A stretch of DNA of 64,000 nt from Excoecaria cochinchinensis (GCA_947683425.1 CANTUQ010000007.1:310001-374000), one strand, 5' to 3'. Positions 24,475 through 37,577 are shown, numbered from the stretch's first letter. The notes: generated by a model not told the origin, from the letters alone. Numbers and translations are program-made.

Positions 24475-25890
24475 ATGGCTTCTCAAATTCAAACCCATGT
24501 AGTAATATTTCCTTTCATGGCTCAAGGCCACACTCTGCCACTGTTAGGCCTCTCAAAAGCTCTTTCACATAAACAAATCAAAGTAAGCATTATCACAACT
24601 CCAGGAAATTCTAAATCAATCTCAAAAAATCTTAGCTTTTACCCTTATATATCAATAATCGAAATCCCATTTCCCACCATTGATGGCCTCCCTGCTGGCT
24701 GCGAAAACACATCTCAGCTTCCTTCAATGGACTATCACCTTCCTTTTGTCTTAGCCACAAAACAACTCCAACAACCCTTCAAAGAAATTCTTCAAACTAT
24801 GTTAGAATCTAAAACTCCTCCAATCTGTGTTATTTCTGATTTCTTTCTAGGTTGGACTCTGGCTGTGTGTCAATCTCTTGGTGTTCCAAGACTCGTGTTT
24901 CATGGCATGGGAGTTTTGTCCATGGCAATTTGCAAAACGACATGGGTTCATAAACCACAGTTGAAAACGAAGTCAGTTTTTGAGCCTTTAGAGTTGCCTG
25001 GAATGGAGCTTCCTTTCACTTTGACAAGCGCAGACTTGCCTCAGACACATGAAATTCAAAATCAGGATGAGCAAAATCCACTAGTTCAGCTCATAGAAGA
25101 AGTGGGCATGGCGGATGTTAATAGCTGGGGGATTATTGTTAATAGCTTTGAAGAGCTAGAAAAAGACCATATCTCATCTTTTGAATCTTTCTACTTTAAT
25201 GGAGCTAAAGCTTGGTGCTTAGGCCCCCTGTTTTTGTACGATGAAGTTGAAGATCTTGATTACCAAAAGAATTCATCTTTGTACATGCAGTGGCTATCAG
25301 ATCAAATCAAACCAGACTCTGTAATATATGTATCATTTGGTACACAAGCTGACGTGTCAGATGATCAGCTAGATGAGGTAGCTTATGGATTAGAGGAATC
25401 CGGGTTCTCATTTATATGGGCAGTTCGCTCAAAGACATGGAGGTTACCTAGTGAATTAGAAGAGAAGACAAAAGAGAAAGGGTTGATCGTTAAAGGATGG
25501 GTTGATCAACGGCGAATATTATGTCACCGAGCCACAGGAGGGTTCTTGAGTCACTGTGGGTGGAATTCGGTGCTTGAAAGTGTAGCGGCTGGTGTGCCGA
25601 TTTTGGCTTGGCCGATGATTGCAGAGCAAGGTTTGAATGCGAAGTTTATAGTGGAAGGACTTGGAGCTGGGATTGGTGTTAGAAGGGTGAAGAGCTGTGG
25701 GGGATATGAGAGTATTGTTTCAAGAGATGCGATATGTGAAGGTGTGAGAGATCTTATGGGAGGAGACAAGGGAAGATGCGCAAGGGAAAGAGCTGAAGCC
25801 CTAGGCCGGGTGGCCATACGGGCTGTACAGCATGGTGGCTCCTCTGATTGCACCCTAACCAAGATGATCGCACAACTGGGTGCATGTTAA
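24475..25890 (+). CDS. UGT90A1: UDP-glycosyltransferase, UGT90A-like
   Basis: Intronless, 471 residues, the typical length for plant family-1 glycosyltransferases. His19 in FPFMAQGHTLPLL is the expected catalytic base, and Asp122 in VISDFFLGW its usual partner. The PSPG box, which binds the UDP-sugar, is a full 44 residues at 342-385. It starts WVDQRRIL, carries HCGWNS in the middle and ends with AEQ; the final Gln favours UDP-glucose in this family. The N-terminal pattern (VVIFPFMAQGH, and LPAGCENTSQLPSM at 72-85) matches UGT90A proteins best. Cytosolic enzyme that conjugates small lipophilic acceptors; the acceptor cannot be read from sequence. The start ATG follows AGAG and is the first Met of the frame. 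Confidence 0.92.
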   Translation: MASQIQTHVVIFPFMAQGHTLPLLGLSKALSHKQIKVSIITTPGNSKSISKNLSFYPYISIIEIPFPTIDGLPAGCENTSQLPSMDYHLPFVLATKQLQQPFKEILQTMLESKTPPICVISDFFLGWTLAVCQSLGVPRLVFHGMGVLSMAICKTTWVHKPQLKTKSVFEPLELPGMELPFTLTSADLPQTHEIQNQDEQNPLVQLIEEVGMADVNSWGIIVNSFEELEKDHISSFESFYFNGAKAWCLGPLFLYDEVEDLDYQKNSSLYMQWLSDQIKPDSVIYVSFGTQADVSDDQLDEVAYGLEESGFSFIWAVRSKTWRLPSELEEKTKEKGLIVKGWVDQRRILCHRATGGFLSHCGWNSVLESVAAGVPILAWPMIAEQGLNAKFIVEGLGAGIGVRRVKSCGGYESIVSRDAICEGVRDLMGGDKGRCARERAEALGRVAIRAVQHGGSSDCTLTKMIAQLGAC

Positions 25891-26091
25891 AACACTTATT
25901 TAGACCGTACCAATGAAATTAAGAGGTGCATTGAGTTTTATAGCTTTTTAGAGGAAAAGTCGCAGCATCGAAGGTAAAGGCATGCATGCTGACGCTGTGA
26001 ATGTTATCCCATGCGGAAAATGCATAGCCTTATTTTCACGGCATGGCCGTTCTTAATATATGTATTGTGCAGTTGACTACAAATTATTCAC

Positions 26092-26095
<4 letters not shown>

Positions 26096-26132
<37 letters not shown>

Positions 26133-26133
26133 T
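26096..26133. repeat. (ATT)n microsatellite
   Basis: About 12 uninterrupted TTA/ATT triplets downstream of the UGT gene; a likely length-polymorphic marker. Confidence 0.9.
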
Positions 26134-26594
26134 TAATAAACTGATGCACAGTTAAATTCATATAAAGAGAGTCAAATGCTCAAATTTAAAAAAATGCTTC
26201 ATGCTTAATAATTGAACCTAAAATTAAAGCGTACTTTGTAAATTTTTGATCTCGGGTGTTATTCGGTTCATTTCCCTTCTCTTGAACAAGTGGTTAATGT
26301 CAACTAGTAAAACAGTCGTCCGCTTCAAAATTTCGTATACAAACATATGCAACCTCATAGTTTCCTTAATACATCATTAATCTTTCAATGACATTTAAGA
26401 TTCGAAGGATGCATACATCATTAATCTTTCAATGACATTTCAATCTTACATCCAACAAATACCGATGACTTTTATTTTTTTCCCCTCATTTGCATGATTT
26501 TTTTTTTTTTACAAAAATATTTTCTCAAATTTGGCCAATATGAGCTTGATCTTGAAGCCCATTAAACGGATAGTGGAGTTAGGCTAGTTCTCAA

Positions 26595-26771
26595 TGGGCC
26601 TAAGTCTTAATCTAGCTACTGAATTTGGGGCAAAGGTAGAAATATTAATTTTTCAGAGGGTCTTTCCTAATTTGCAATTCTATTCTATAAACTTTTCAAA
26701 AAGCCCAAGGAGCGCAGGCAGAAAGCAAAAACAGCCAAAAAGAAGCAGCAGCGGGATAGCTGCTAGGGTTT
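26595..26771 (+). promoter_or_regulatory. Site II (TGGGCC) and telo-box (TAGGGTTT) in the RSZ22 promoter/leader
   Basis: TGGGCC at 26595-26600 and TAGGGTTT at 26764-26771. This pair is common in promoters of plant translation and RNA-processing genes active in dividing cells, which suits a splicing factor. Confidence 0.5.
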
Positions 26772-26800
26772 TTCTTTATCGTTTCTGCAAATTCCCTCCG

Positions 26801-27228
26801 GTATGGATCTCGTTATGTTTTATTACTTTCTGTATTTTTGTGATTTTATGTGTAGATTTCGGATTTGTTGATACAAATTTTATGTTTATTAATGTCGCGC
26901 AATAAGTTATTTAGCAATATAATATAGGTATGGGTGTTTAGCTAGTTTCCGAATCGGTGGCTAAGGTTTCTATATATGAAATTTGTGATTGTTTCTTTTG
27001 AATTTTCACTGAATTTGTTTAGTTTTTTGTATAGCGACATTAATAGTTGCTGAGGCAGCTGTTGCTTATTCTCGGAAGTCGTGACTCACCACAAAGCTTA
27101 ATAAAGTATATTTGGAGACTATATTTCTGATGTACATGCGAGTTTTTAGTACTCAGGATAATAGAGTTAGAGCTTGATTAGTTAACTTATTTTTTTATGT
27201 TTTGTTTTTAATTATTCTTATGTCGCAG
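26801..27228 (+). other. Probable 5' UTR intron of RSZ22
   Basis: A donor CCG|GTATGG at 26801 and an acceptor GTCGCAG at 27228 bracket 428 AT/T-rich bases, ending 14 bases before the start codon. A leader intron is usual in plant SR-protein genes. Confidence 0.6.
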
Positions 27229-27242
27229 GTATATTTCATACA

Positions 27243-28805
27243 ATGTCTCGTGTATATGTGGGTAACTTGGACCCTCGAGTCACTGAGCGTGATCTTGAAG
27301 ATGAGTTCCGTAAATTTGGAGTTATAAGAAGGTATACTATTTGCTTTTTTAGTCTTGTTTTTGTTGTATAAGCTGTCTGTGTTTATGGAGGTGAACTAAA
27401 ATTGGGTTTTCTGCATTCCGCTGATAATACCTTCTGAATGAAAATTTTGGTTGTCAGGCAAAGTTGAATTTGTCTTGTGAAACCTACTAGTACCTGTTCT
27501 GGAGATGGTTATTGATGTGGTCACTTTTCTATGTGTAGTGTATGGGTTGCTCGGAGGCCGCCAGGTTATGCATTTATTGACTTCGATGACAAAAGGGATG
27601 CAGATGATGCAATTCACGAATTAGATGGTATTTCTTATTTCATTTACCATCCTATGGCATTTTGAAAGAGTGCTGCAAATTGTTGTAATGTTAGCTTCTC
27701 AGTTTGTTGAAAATGTAAATCTCTTCTTTTCCCAAATTTAGGAGCATTCATGGCGTATAATGTCTTGATTAGTTGCTGCTATATTTGATTGCTTAGGGCG
27801 AGTATCCTAATAATTGGCAGTCCTGTGAACATAAGAAACCATGCATTTCTTTTTCTTGCCTTGCTGGGACTAATGAATTGTCAAAAAAGATAGTTCTTAG
27901 AATATTTTGGTCAATTCTATTTGAAAATCTTAGGTTCCCATGATCTCAATATTGTTCTCATGTTTAATTGAACCTTAAGCAAAATTCCAGTAATAATTTC
28001 TGATAAAGGTAGAAGGCTTCTGGTGCAAACTCTGTTAAGTGCTGCAGAGTGTGTTTTATTTATGACCACAAATTGTTTATGGCGATTATTTGCCCTTTGA
28101 AATATATCTTTTAGAATCATTTTTTGTTTTGTAATTCTATACTATACATTTTTAGTGATGATTGATTGTTTGTGAAACAGGCAAGAATGGCTGGAGAGTT
28201 GAACTTTCTCACAACTCCAGAGGTGGTGGCGGTCGGGGCGGCGGTCGTGGTCGTTCTGGTGGTTCTGACTTGAAGTGTTATGAGTGTGGGGAGCCTGGTC
28301 ACTTTGCCCGTGAATGCCGTTTACGTGTTGGTGGTGGTTCAGGAAGGCGGCGTAGCCGCAGCCCAAGATATCGTAGAAGTCCAAGCTATGGTAGAAGGTG
28401 AAGCTGCCCACCCTTCTATTATTTTTTTAAATCTTTCTAGTGTTCTAGATTTTCAGTCAATTTTGGTTCCTGCAATTAAATAAGTTTTTCATCGACATTA
28501 ATTGCTGAGCAGGAGTCTCAGCCCCCGTGGGCGATCCCCTAAACGCCGCAGCATTTCACCTCGTGGACGTAGCTATAGCAGGTCACCACCATACCGCGCT
28601 CGTGAGGAGCTGCCATTTGCGAATGGGTGAGGTTTATTTCCCCTGATTTGTTGTCATTTAAGAAGTCATTGGTGACCATTATTTTAATGAATGGGAGATA
28701 TTTTGATTTTGTTTTGTTGATATGTTGGTCTATAATGCTTACAGTTTCTGCTTGCCTGTGTAATGCAGAAATGGTGTCAGGGATCGACGCCGAAGCAGGA
28801 GTTAA
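27243..28805 (+). CDS. RSZ22: Serine/arginine-rich splicing factor with one zinc knuckle (RSZ22-type)
   Basis: Five coding exons (27243-27331, 27539-27627, 28181-28397, 28513-28626, 28769-28805) join in phase to 181 residues. An N-terminal RRM has RNP2 VYVGNL at 4-9 and RNP1 around PPGYAFIDF near 38-46. A Gly-rich linker leads to a CCHC knuckle (C92, C95, H100, C105 in CYECGEPGHFAREC). An RS domain with repeated RSP/SPR motifs follows, ending RDRRRSRS. Such proteins bind pre-mRNA and U1-70K in the nucleus, bridging splice sites; phosphorylation of the RS tail controls them. Length and layout match the SRSF7/9G8-like plant RSZ group. The large third intron region and last short exon are typical sites of alternative splicing in this family. 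Exons were assigned from GT-AG borders and frame. Confidence 0.93.
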
Positions 28806-31800
28806 GCAGTTGGATTATCAGCATAAATGGCTTTCTTGGCATGATACTAAGATTAAGTGTGTTTATTATGTTGGGACTTCAGTACGACTGTTTAATATGG
28901 GCAATGCCCTCAGCCTCTTGGGTTTGGATAAGTTTCTTATACTTATTAATATGTTTGTTTGTTTTCTTTAATCTATGCAGGATAGTTCTAGGACATTTTG
29001 TGGCAAAAGTTTCTGTAGCTATTTATTGTGAGTTCATTAGAACAGATTGTCCCTAAGACTGCTGCTAAGAATTTATGCTTTTCTTTTTGTGTTGAGGTGT
29101 CTTCTGGGTCTGCTTCGTTGGTTTTGTGCTTCTACACTTCAAGTTTCATTCTTGGCTGCTCTGCGTTGGGATCTTCCAATTTGAATGTTTGGGTTCCCTA
29201 CATATCTGCTTCTGTGTGATTGAACTCTCCGGCTGTGATACGCCTGTCTCAGTCTCTATTTTATTTAAGTTAAAAGGATAGAGAGCTGCTTCAAACGCTT
29301 CTGGCAGGTACTTTGATCTGTTACACAGAAGTTGGGATTTTAGGATTATTAAAAATAATGGGATTTCACTGTTCTTTTAATTAAAGAGAAGTCAGAAAAC
29401 TTGAAATTTTTGATGGTTGAGTTTTGGAATGTGGTCTTGTTAGTTGTTTTGGTTGAAAAGTAATGGATTTTATTTTGAAACCCTTTTTATTTTTTTTCTC
29501 TAAAACTTGAACCTTTATAGAACATTTTGTGGTGCTGGGGGCTTGGGGTGTTGTTCCTTGAGCTATTCATTTTTGAGAGTGAACATCAACTAAATTATGT
29601 GCGAGGGACTTGTTTATATTTGGCATTGAATGAATTCTCACTGCCTAGAAGTTAAAAGTTTTCCCCAGATATTTTTAATGCTGTATTTATCTTAATAGGT
29701 TATATATTTCTTGCGTGCAAGCTGAAAGTACCTATTGATATAATTAGATTGCAAATAGAACTATGTGACATATTGAACAGTTTTCGCAAGTTTTTGTTCG
29801 AGTCTTGTATATTCAGTTCAAGCTGTAATCTTTTTTCTCCTAAAAATTTCATCACATCTAGAGGGGTATGCGGGCTATTAATATGTTCTAGTCTAGCATG
29901 CTCTTAAATTTATTTTTGGGCTGCTGGAGGACCTCGCTTTCAACATTTTGAGCGCATATGAGCCTCTTAGCTGCAGGTCTTGCTTGATGGTCGTTGGCCC
30001 CAAGCAGTTGGCATTGATATTTCACTACCCTGTGGACCTTGACTTTGTTGAAATGGCTTGGTTCTGTTTTTCATGATTGAGCTGGGAGATCTGGTCGGCA
30101 GATTCTACTGTCATATACATCTTAAGATTGCATTTTCTAATGTGCTGTGGTTCGTTTGTTAATAAACCTCCCTCGGTTTATTTTGTGGGTGAGGTTCATT
30201 AGCTAGTCATGGTTCGACAACAAGGATGGGAACATAAGCTTCTTGTCTGAGAGTGTCTGCAATTATATATGCATCAAAGAACTTTGGATGGGTTATCGTG
30301 ATCGGAGTTTTTTTTACTTCGGCAAGCTCTCGGGGTACTGATGTCTCCCATTGTTTTGTTATTTAAATTCTGATAAATTGTATGTTGTTGTTGGTGTTGA
30401 TTTTCTTCTTCTTTTTCTTTTTATTTTTTATAATTTGTTTGAATATTTTGATTGTGTTTATAACTTTATTAGCTGCTATGACCTTTTCAGCTTATTGTCA
30501 TCACTTATAATCTCAGATATGATGATGAATAATAGTCACATTTGGATAATAAAATTAAAGAAATTGAATGGTTTTCTTCTTGTGCATCGACGTTTCTGTG
30601 ATGTAGATTAAGCCCTTTACAAGATTCCATCTTCTATTATTACAATTTGAAACAATAATCGTTTGGATAAAACTTGCTACCTCAACAAACTATAGTAAAT
30701 TGTTATTCTTTAGTTTTCAGGTGATATATGTGCTTTTCTAAAGTGGGTGTCTTGGGTATCCAACCCATCTTTAATGGAGTACATATTTTTTTTTGTTTCA
30801 CTAAAATTATATGATCCGCATTCAGATCTAAGTCTTGTTTGGGCATTGTTAAAGGGATAATATGCCAATATGGTGTTAAAAGGGCTCGAGTCGAAAGATG
30901 GTGCAATCTTTGATGGTATAATGTCAACAAATTAAATGTCTAATAACCGTAATAAACATACGTTATTGGCCATGTCAATGTGCGAAAAGGGTTCCGCCAT
31001 TGTTGAAACTTGAAATAGCGGTTGGGTTACTTATTTGCCTTTTGAGGATTATGGACCTGATAAATGGATATTATTCCATGGACATAATCTATCAATATGA
31101 GCATATTATTTTTAATGTATTCGGCTCTATAAATAAATTATTTAAAAAGGATATGGGTAGTAAAATTTTATAATTGTGTTTCCATTAAGGATAATTTTTG
31201 TTCAAAAAGTCCAAAAGTCTCTACCAATTAATTAAATTATAAAGAAGAGTGGAAATTGGGTAGTAGAATAAAAAGGGTCCCACGTGATGTCCACGTTGTT
31301 GTCACCGTAAATCCTGTCAGATGTAGGACCCACCTTCCACCCATTTGGCACTCGCTCTTCAATCTTATTTCACACACGTGCCGCTTATGCAAGCCTCCAA
31401 AAATCACCATTTAATGATGGTAGTAAGTGGTAAGGATGTAGTCGGTCGGCTTAATAGCTAAATGTAGTTAAAGCCATTTATAATTTGATTGGACAGATTT
31501 TATTTTTAAACAATTAAAATTATTCAGATAGTTAAGCTTATGTACATTTGGCTTTTCTTAGCAAGGGAATTAAATTTTCTTCTAAGGAAAAAAGACACAG
31601 AATATTTTGGTTGGAATATGTGAATGTGCTAGGCCTGGGACTTTCGACATTCAATCTATATCTATAATCCATAGCTTGCAACACTCTTCCATTTGACCAC
31701 CCTGTGACAAATTGCGAGTTTGTTTTATGTTTCTTTTTTTATATATTAATATAATAATATGACATAATTCCATTTTCCTAGAATACAAAACTTCTGAAAA

Positions 31801-32428
31801 GAAAAAAAAAACCGATGAAAATCTCAAGCATTTTTATACCCGATTGTTTCGAAACAATCTTTATATTATTCTTGGTATCTTTCTTTATACTCGATTGTTT
31901 CGAAACACTTTATTTTATAGTAATTTTTATAAAAGTTAATGCCCTTCACGTCCTTTTCTTTTTCAGTGCTTTGATCAAAATTAGATTTCAGTCCACTGCC
32001 TAACTTGCAAACATGCACAAGAAAGAAAGAAAGAAAGAAAATAACTGAAAATCCAAGCTGTCTTACTTTTCTTTTACAATTACTACTTATTTGCTCATCT
32101 TTTAATGGAAGTCAAACCCCTCTAATCTCTTTCCTCAGCTATTCCTTCTCTCTCAAAAAGTTCATTTCTTTCTCTTTTAGGACCTCCAAAGCTTCTTCTC
32201 TAAGATATTGTTTTGTAATTTGTAAATGAAATACTCAAAGTTGGGACTTTTCTCCCATGCTTTATGAGGTTTTTCAAGCTTGATTTTTCCTTCACTTCTT
32301 GAAGATGCTATTTCAATTTACAAATGGGCACTCTCTAAGCTTTGCTTCACCCAAATTTGAGAAGTTTCATTCTCTTCTAGTTCCTTTTTTTCTTTTGGAA
32401 TGTATGTAGACTGTTGATATTTACAGTC
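28806..32428. other. RSZ22 3' region and intergenic DNA up to the CNGC gene
   Basis: The first few hundred bases are probably 3' UTR. An AG acceptor-like site near 28980 hints at a 3' UTR intron, but this is unproven. The rest is AT-rich with no supported gene; frames at 28627-29219, 30351-30611 and 30703-30930 show no domain. A palindrome cluster near 31842 and a GAAA run at 32022-32041 lie in the CNGC upstream region. Confidence 0.45.
31842..31907. promoter_or_regulatory. Palindrome GATTGTTTCGAAACAATC and a second half-conserved copy
   Basis: A perfect 18-bp palindrome at 31842-31859 is followed 33 bases later by a near copy (ATTGTTTCGAAACAC, 31893-31907), each preceded by a TTTATAC motif. 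The pair sits ~520-590 bases upstream of the CNGC start codon. It could bind a dimeric regulator; no known plant motif is claimed. Confidence 0.35.
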
Positions 32429-35400
32429 ATGGAGTTCAAGAAAGAGAAGCTAGTGAGGTAAGTCGCATAAAGAACTTTTTTTTTCCTTGATAGCTATATG
32501 CGTTTTTTAAGGTGATTCCCTTAATAGGTTTTTGAATTGAAATAGGTTTAATGAAAACCAGCACCTGGAGAAACCTTTGTATAAAGTGTCTGGTCCAATA
32601 TTGAAAACTGAAATTGGTGCTAGTGATCCAAAAGCGCACAGAAAAATCCCTAAATTTGGAAGATTTAGGGTATTTCCAGAGAATCATGAACCATGGAGGA
32701 AGCGAATACTTGATCCAGGGAGTGATGTTTTCTTACAATGGAACAGAATTTTCCTTTTCTCTTGCCTGGTAGCACTTTTTGTTGATCCACTGTTCTTTTA
32801 TCTTCCGTCAGTGACAAAGAATGATGTTACTTCATGTATGGATACTGATTTGAATTTGGGGATTACTGTGACATGTTTTCGAACTTTTGCGGACATTTTC
32901 TATGTCTTACATATTGTAGTCAAGTTCAGGACAGCTTATGTTGCACCTAGTTCCAGAGTTTTTGGAAGAGGTGAACTCGTCATGGACTCCAAGAAGATTG
33001 CTAGGCGCTATTTGAAATCAGATTTCTTCATAGATCTTATTGCAGCCTTACCTCTTCCACAGGTACATTTTCGTGCTTTCTTTTGAGTTTTGATACTTGT
33101 TCCTCAAGAACAAGGCTTTTCCTATTGAGTTTGATTATCATGACCCATTGTGAAAAAATTGTAAGAAACATCAAATAAAGAATTTGGAATAAAATTGGTG
33201 CAATTTCTAAAATTTTGAAATAAGGCATATTTGAGTAGTATTGATTATGTCTACTTGTTTGATTAATGAATTAAGCATTAAATTTCAGTTCTTTGCATCC
33301 CCTACTCGCATATGGAATTGTTGTTGTTATTTCTTTTTACTGGGTTATCAATTGTGGAATTTGAATCTAAGCAAAAATGACTTCAGATTGTCCTTTTTGG
33401 CAGATTGTGATATGGTTTATCATCCCAGCAATTAGAAGCTCCCATTCTGATCATACCAACAATGCCCTTGTACTGATTGTTCTGCTCCAGTATGTTCCAA
33501 GATTATATTTGATATTTCCTTTAAGTTCTCAGATCATCAAAGCCACTGGAGTGGTCACAAAGACAGCATGGGCTGGGGCTGCATACAATCTTCTACTATA
33601 CATGTTGGCGAGTCATGTAGATAACTTTTCTTTGAATCTTATGCATAATTATTCACTATTACTTAGCCGTGGAAGTTGCAATGCTAAATTTCTTGGACTT
33701 GCAGCCACAGTGCTTAACTATAGCATTGATTTTTAACAGCAGCAGCTAATTCTTTGTGCATGTGCATTTGGGTCTAGATGCTGCTCTGTATCAATGTTAT
33801 TTTCATTGTCAGTCATTTGATGCAGTTTTGCAATGATTAGCCTTCTGATCTTGTAGGTCTTAGGTGCCTCGTGGTACTTGTTGTCAATTGAGCGTCATGC
33901 AACATGCTGGAAATCTGTTTGCAGACATGAATCAAGTCCTACAAAATGTACTCTCACATACTTGGATTGTGGTTCTTTGGGTAAAGATGAACGCAAACCG
34001 TGGGCAAACAGTACTCAGGTGTTTAATAGCTGTGATCCAGACCAAAGTACCACTTTTGACTATGGGATATTTGCAAAAGCTGTGACACAAAATGTTGTCT
34101 CATCTCACTTTCTTGAGAAGTATTTATATTGTCTTTGGTGGGGTTTGCAGAACTTGAGGTAAGTTCATCAAGATGGACCAAAAAGTGTGTATTTCTATTC
34201 TAAGTGATCAGCAAAATGAAACTTTATCATATTTATTTTTTGGATAATTCCATGCTTGGGAATTTATTGAAGATTTTTTTTCCATTATTGCTTGTGCCAA
34301 CCTATGAATTAATATGCTCACACTCACAAGTAGCTCTCCTAAAGGTGCACTCAACTTTTACAAGTAATATTTTGAATGAAAAAGACAGTAGATATATTCT
34401 AATTTTGACAAGTAATATTCTAGTTTCTTGTATGATCTTATAAGCTTAACTCTAGTAGCCTAAAAGTGAGATGTAATATGCCTCAATCACCACCTTTTAA
34501 TCTTTTTTTTTTTTTAAATGTTGTGTTTTCCAGTTCATATGGGCAGAATTTAGAAACAAGCACATTTATTGGGGAAACTGCATTTGCTATACTTATTGCC
34601 ATCTTGGGCCTGGTTTTGTTTGCTCATCTGATTGGGAATATGCAGGTAACGTGGAAGTATACCTCCTTTCTTGTTGCTATTGGTCTCTGCTGGCCTAAAT
34701 TGCTTAATTTTTCTTTCTTTCTGTTACTATTGATATATGTTATACCTTGTGCTAGGTATCATGACCACTGTTGATGTTCCAATTACTAATCATTTGATTG
34801 TGAACTATTATTATATGCGCTATATATTTGTTTCTGAATGTCCTATATGCTGTTTCTTTAACATGCTCCGTGGTGTGGCGTAGACCTACTTGCAATCTAT
34901 CACTGTAAGACTTGAAGAGTGGAGGCTCAAGCGAAGGGACACGGAGGAGTGGATGAGACATCGCCAGCTCCCCCAAAACCTGCGAGAACGAGTAAGGCGA
35001 TTTGTTCAATACAAATGGCTTGCAACTCGAGGGGTTGATGAAGAATCAATCTTGCGTGCATTACCTACAGATCTCCGTCGAGACATCCAGCGCCACCTGT
35101 GCTTGGATCTTGTTCGAAGAGTAAGTTCCTCACTGGTTGTACCATGGTATAGATTGCTTTTGAAGTCCTGCTGGCATGAAATTTGTGCAACATGAGATTT
35201 GTAGAAGTCTCTCTATTTTTGTTTTAATGGTTTTAGTATTTAAGTTTCACACTCCAGCATTGTCTTTGCTTATGGTTTCTATTATTTCTAGGTTCCCTTT
35301 TTCTCACAAATGGATGATCAGCTACTTGACGCCATATGTGAGCGTTTAGTCTCCTCCTTGAGTACCCTAGGCACTTACATAGTTCGTGAAGGTGACCCTG

Positions 35401-36026
35401 TCACGGAAATGCTTTTCATTATAAGAGGGAGGCTAGAGAGCTCAACCACAAATGGAGGCCGGACAGGTTTCTTTAATTCTATTACTCTGAGACCTGGTGA
35501 TTTTTGCGGTGAAGAGCTGCTTGCCTGGGCACTGCTTCCAAAATCCACTCTCAACTTGCCTTCTTCCACAAGGACAGTAAGAGCATTGGAGGAAGTGGAA
35601 GCATTTGCATTGCGAGCAGAAGACCTTAAGTTTGTGGCGAATCAGTTTAGACGTCTACATAGCAAGAAGCTACAACATACTTTCCGTTTCTATTCGTACC
35701 ATTGGAGGACATGGGCTGCCTGTTTTATTCAGGCCGCTTGGCGTCGACACAAAAAGAGAATGATGGCAAAGAGCCTGAGCATGAGTGAATCTTTTGCACT
35801 TTCGGTCGATGAACACGTAGTTCATGAAACATCACAAGAGGAAGAAGAGCATGGTACGGCATCTTCAGCTTCTTCTCAAGCAAAACAGAACCTTGGGGTC
35901 ACAATACTGGCTTCAAGATTCGCTGCTAACACAAGGAGGGGTGCTCAGAAACTCAAGGATGTGGAAATGCTGAAGTTACAGAAGCCTGAAGAACCAGACT
36001 TCTCGGCAGAACCATATGATGACTAG
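32429..36026 (+). CDS. Cyclic-nucleotide-gated ion channel, group III (CNGC14/17-like), 7 exons
   Basis: Exons 32429-32457, 32546-33062, 33404-33616, 33857-34158, 34534-34645, 34884-35120 and 35292-36026 join in phase to 714 residues, the normal CNGC length. Six membrane segments lie in the first two thirds, starting near WNRIFLFSCLVALFVDPLFF. The pore region ends GLQNLSSYGQNL and leads into S6 with LIGNMQTYLQS. A C-linker (RVRRFVQYKWLATRGVDEE) follows, then the cyclic-nucleotide-binding domain with the plant phosphate-binding-cassette signature LRPGDFCGEELLAWAL. An IQ-type calmodulin site, FIQAAWRRHKKR, comes just after. Members are plasma-membrane Ca2+-permeable channels in root and pollen tip growth and in hormone responses. 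The N-terminus MEFKKEKLVRF favours CNGC14/17 within group III; the exact orthologue is uncertain. Confidence 0.93.
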
Positions 36027-37577
36027 TTTGATCTTGGTTGGTTAGAGTCACCCTATTGGAAATACTCAACATGTACATACAATGATTGATCTTGAGAAGG
36101 TATTAAGTTAAATGCTTCCTGCAATAAGATCTACTTCTGATGTTAGCTACAAGAGTAATCGCGGACAAATCGCTATGGCAACATAGATTCTGCAAAGTGT
36201 CTGAAAATGACAACAATCTTGTATTTACTCCTAGTAGAAATAGCTGTCTAAAAACTTGATAGGACTCAACAGCATAGGGAACAAAGTAATTTTTAAAGCT
36301 TGAACTTTTCATGGTCATATCTTAGTTGCGACAAGTCAAGGAATCATATACTTCATAACTATTGTTTCCATGTAGAATTGTTAGCAAATATCTTGGACTC
36401 ATTGCTTTTTTTCTGAAACCATAGAAGTAGATTAAAAAAATGCTTATATTTTATGAAGATTTAGGGGCATTTTGGTAACACAACTTTTCTAAGGGTTCAG
36501 TCATATTCCGATTATTACTTAAGCCAAACCAACTTGTTTTACAGGGCGCTGACAGCTATAGAAATGTGCAAAGGATGAATATGAGATAAGATGCCAATAA
36601 ACAGTTCAGATGTCCAATCATAAGATTTCTTTTTCATGGACTTTCCATGACAAATTTTTAGTGTAGTGGACCAGAAAAATGAGTCAGCCCGTTCTTATTT
36701 ATAAATCCCACACAAAAATCAGAATCAGCACATGCCCACAAAAGATCTCTTGGCCCCTTACCTTCTGTGGCAGTAGACCCTTTTATCCATGAATACCTGA
36801 CTCATATATACCTGCCGACACTTTTTTTTTTTTTTCTTGTCTTGTTTCTTGGGAAAGAAAAAAAAAAAAAAGAAAGAAAAATATCATTCAATCTTACACT
36901 TGCATTGCATATGCCATAAGATATCATATATGAAAATAAGCCAATTGCATAAAAAACATAAAGTACGTATTTGCAGGAGAGAATAATTTTTTTTTTTTTG
37001 GTGTGGGTAAAATTATAACTAATAGAACATCATAAATGTACATAAAGTCATTTTGCAGTCTTGCTCACTTTGAAGATGGAATCTGTAAACCAAAAGGCAT
37101 GAAGCAAATTTATCCTTGGACGTCACTCAAACATTTCTTTTTCTACTTTTGACTTTACACGAACAATATAGCTTCAATCTCAATACAAAATCACACCCAA
37201 CCAAGAATAGTAGTCAACTGTAAAAAAATTAAAAAAAAAAAAGAAAGAAAGGTAATACCTCCCTATGACAAACAACAAGAATTCAACCTCGAGGAGAGCT
37301 ACAATGGTCGATAACCTATGAGAAATGAAAAAGAATAAGAGAGAATGTGACTATATATAGTGTGTGCGGGTAGTGATTGACGAATAGAGAATCCTAATAG
37401 TCTTGAAAACAGATGTAGACTATGAAAAATCCAATTTATTGAACTGGAGGATACCCTTTCACCATTGTTTTCTGAGGGAAAGAAAGGAATGAGCTTCCTC
37501 AGTTGCAACAGCGATGCGAGTCAGTTATGATGCAGATTAGCTCAATCTGACAAATGCAAGGTTTCATTCTTTCTTGT
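36027..37577. other. Intergenic between convergent CNGC and CSLC6 genes
   Basis: 3' UTRs of both genes must lie here. Poly-A/T tracts occur at 36822-36871 and 36989-37000. No supported gene and no recognised repeat. Confidence 0.5.

Larger units (their letters stand above)
25891..26800. other. Intergenic plus RSZ22 promoter and 5' leader
   Basis: Contains an (ATT)n microsatellite at about 26096-26133. A 28-bp sequence beginning ATACATCATTAATC is repeated directly at 26369 and 26413 (44-bp period). The RSZ22 promoter/leader with its motifs is at its right end. Confidence 0.5.

Noticed and set aside
28142..28411. Minus-strand His/Asn-rich frames opposite RSZ22 exon 3
   Set aside because: Mirror of the Gly/Arg-rich coding sequence.
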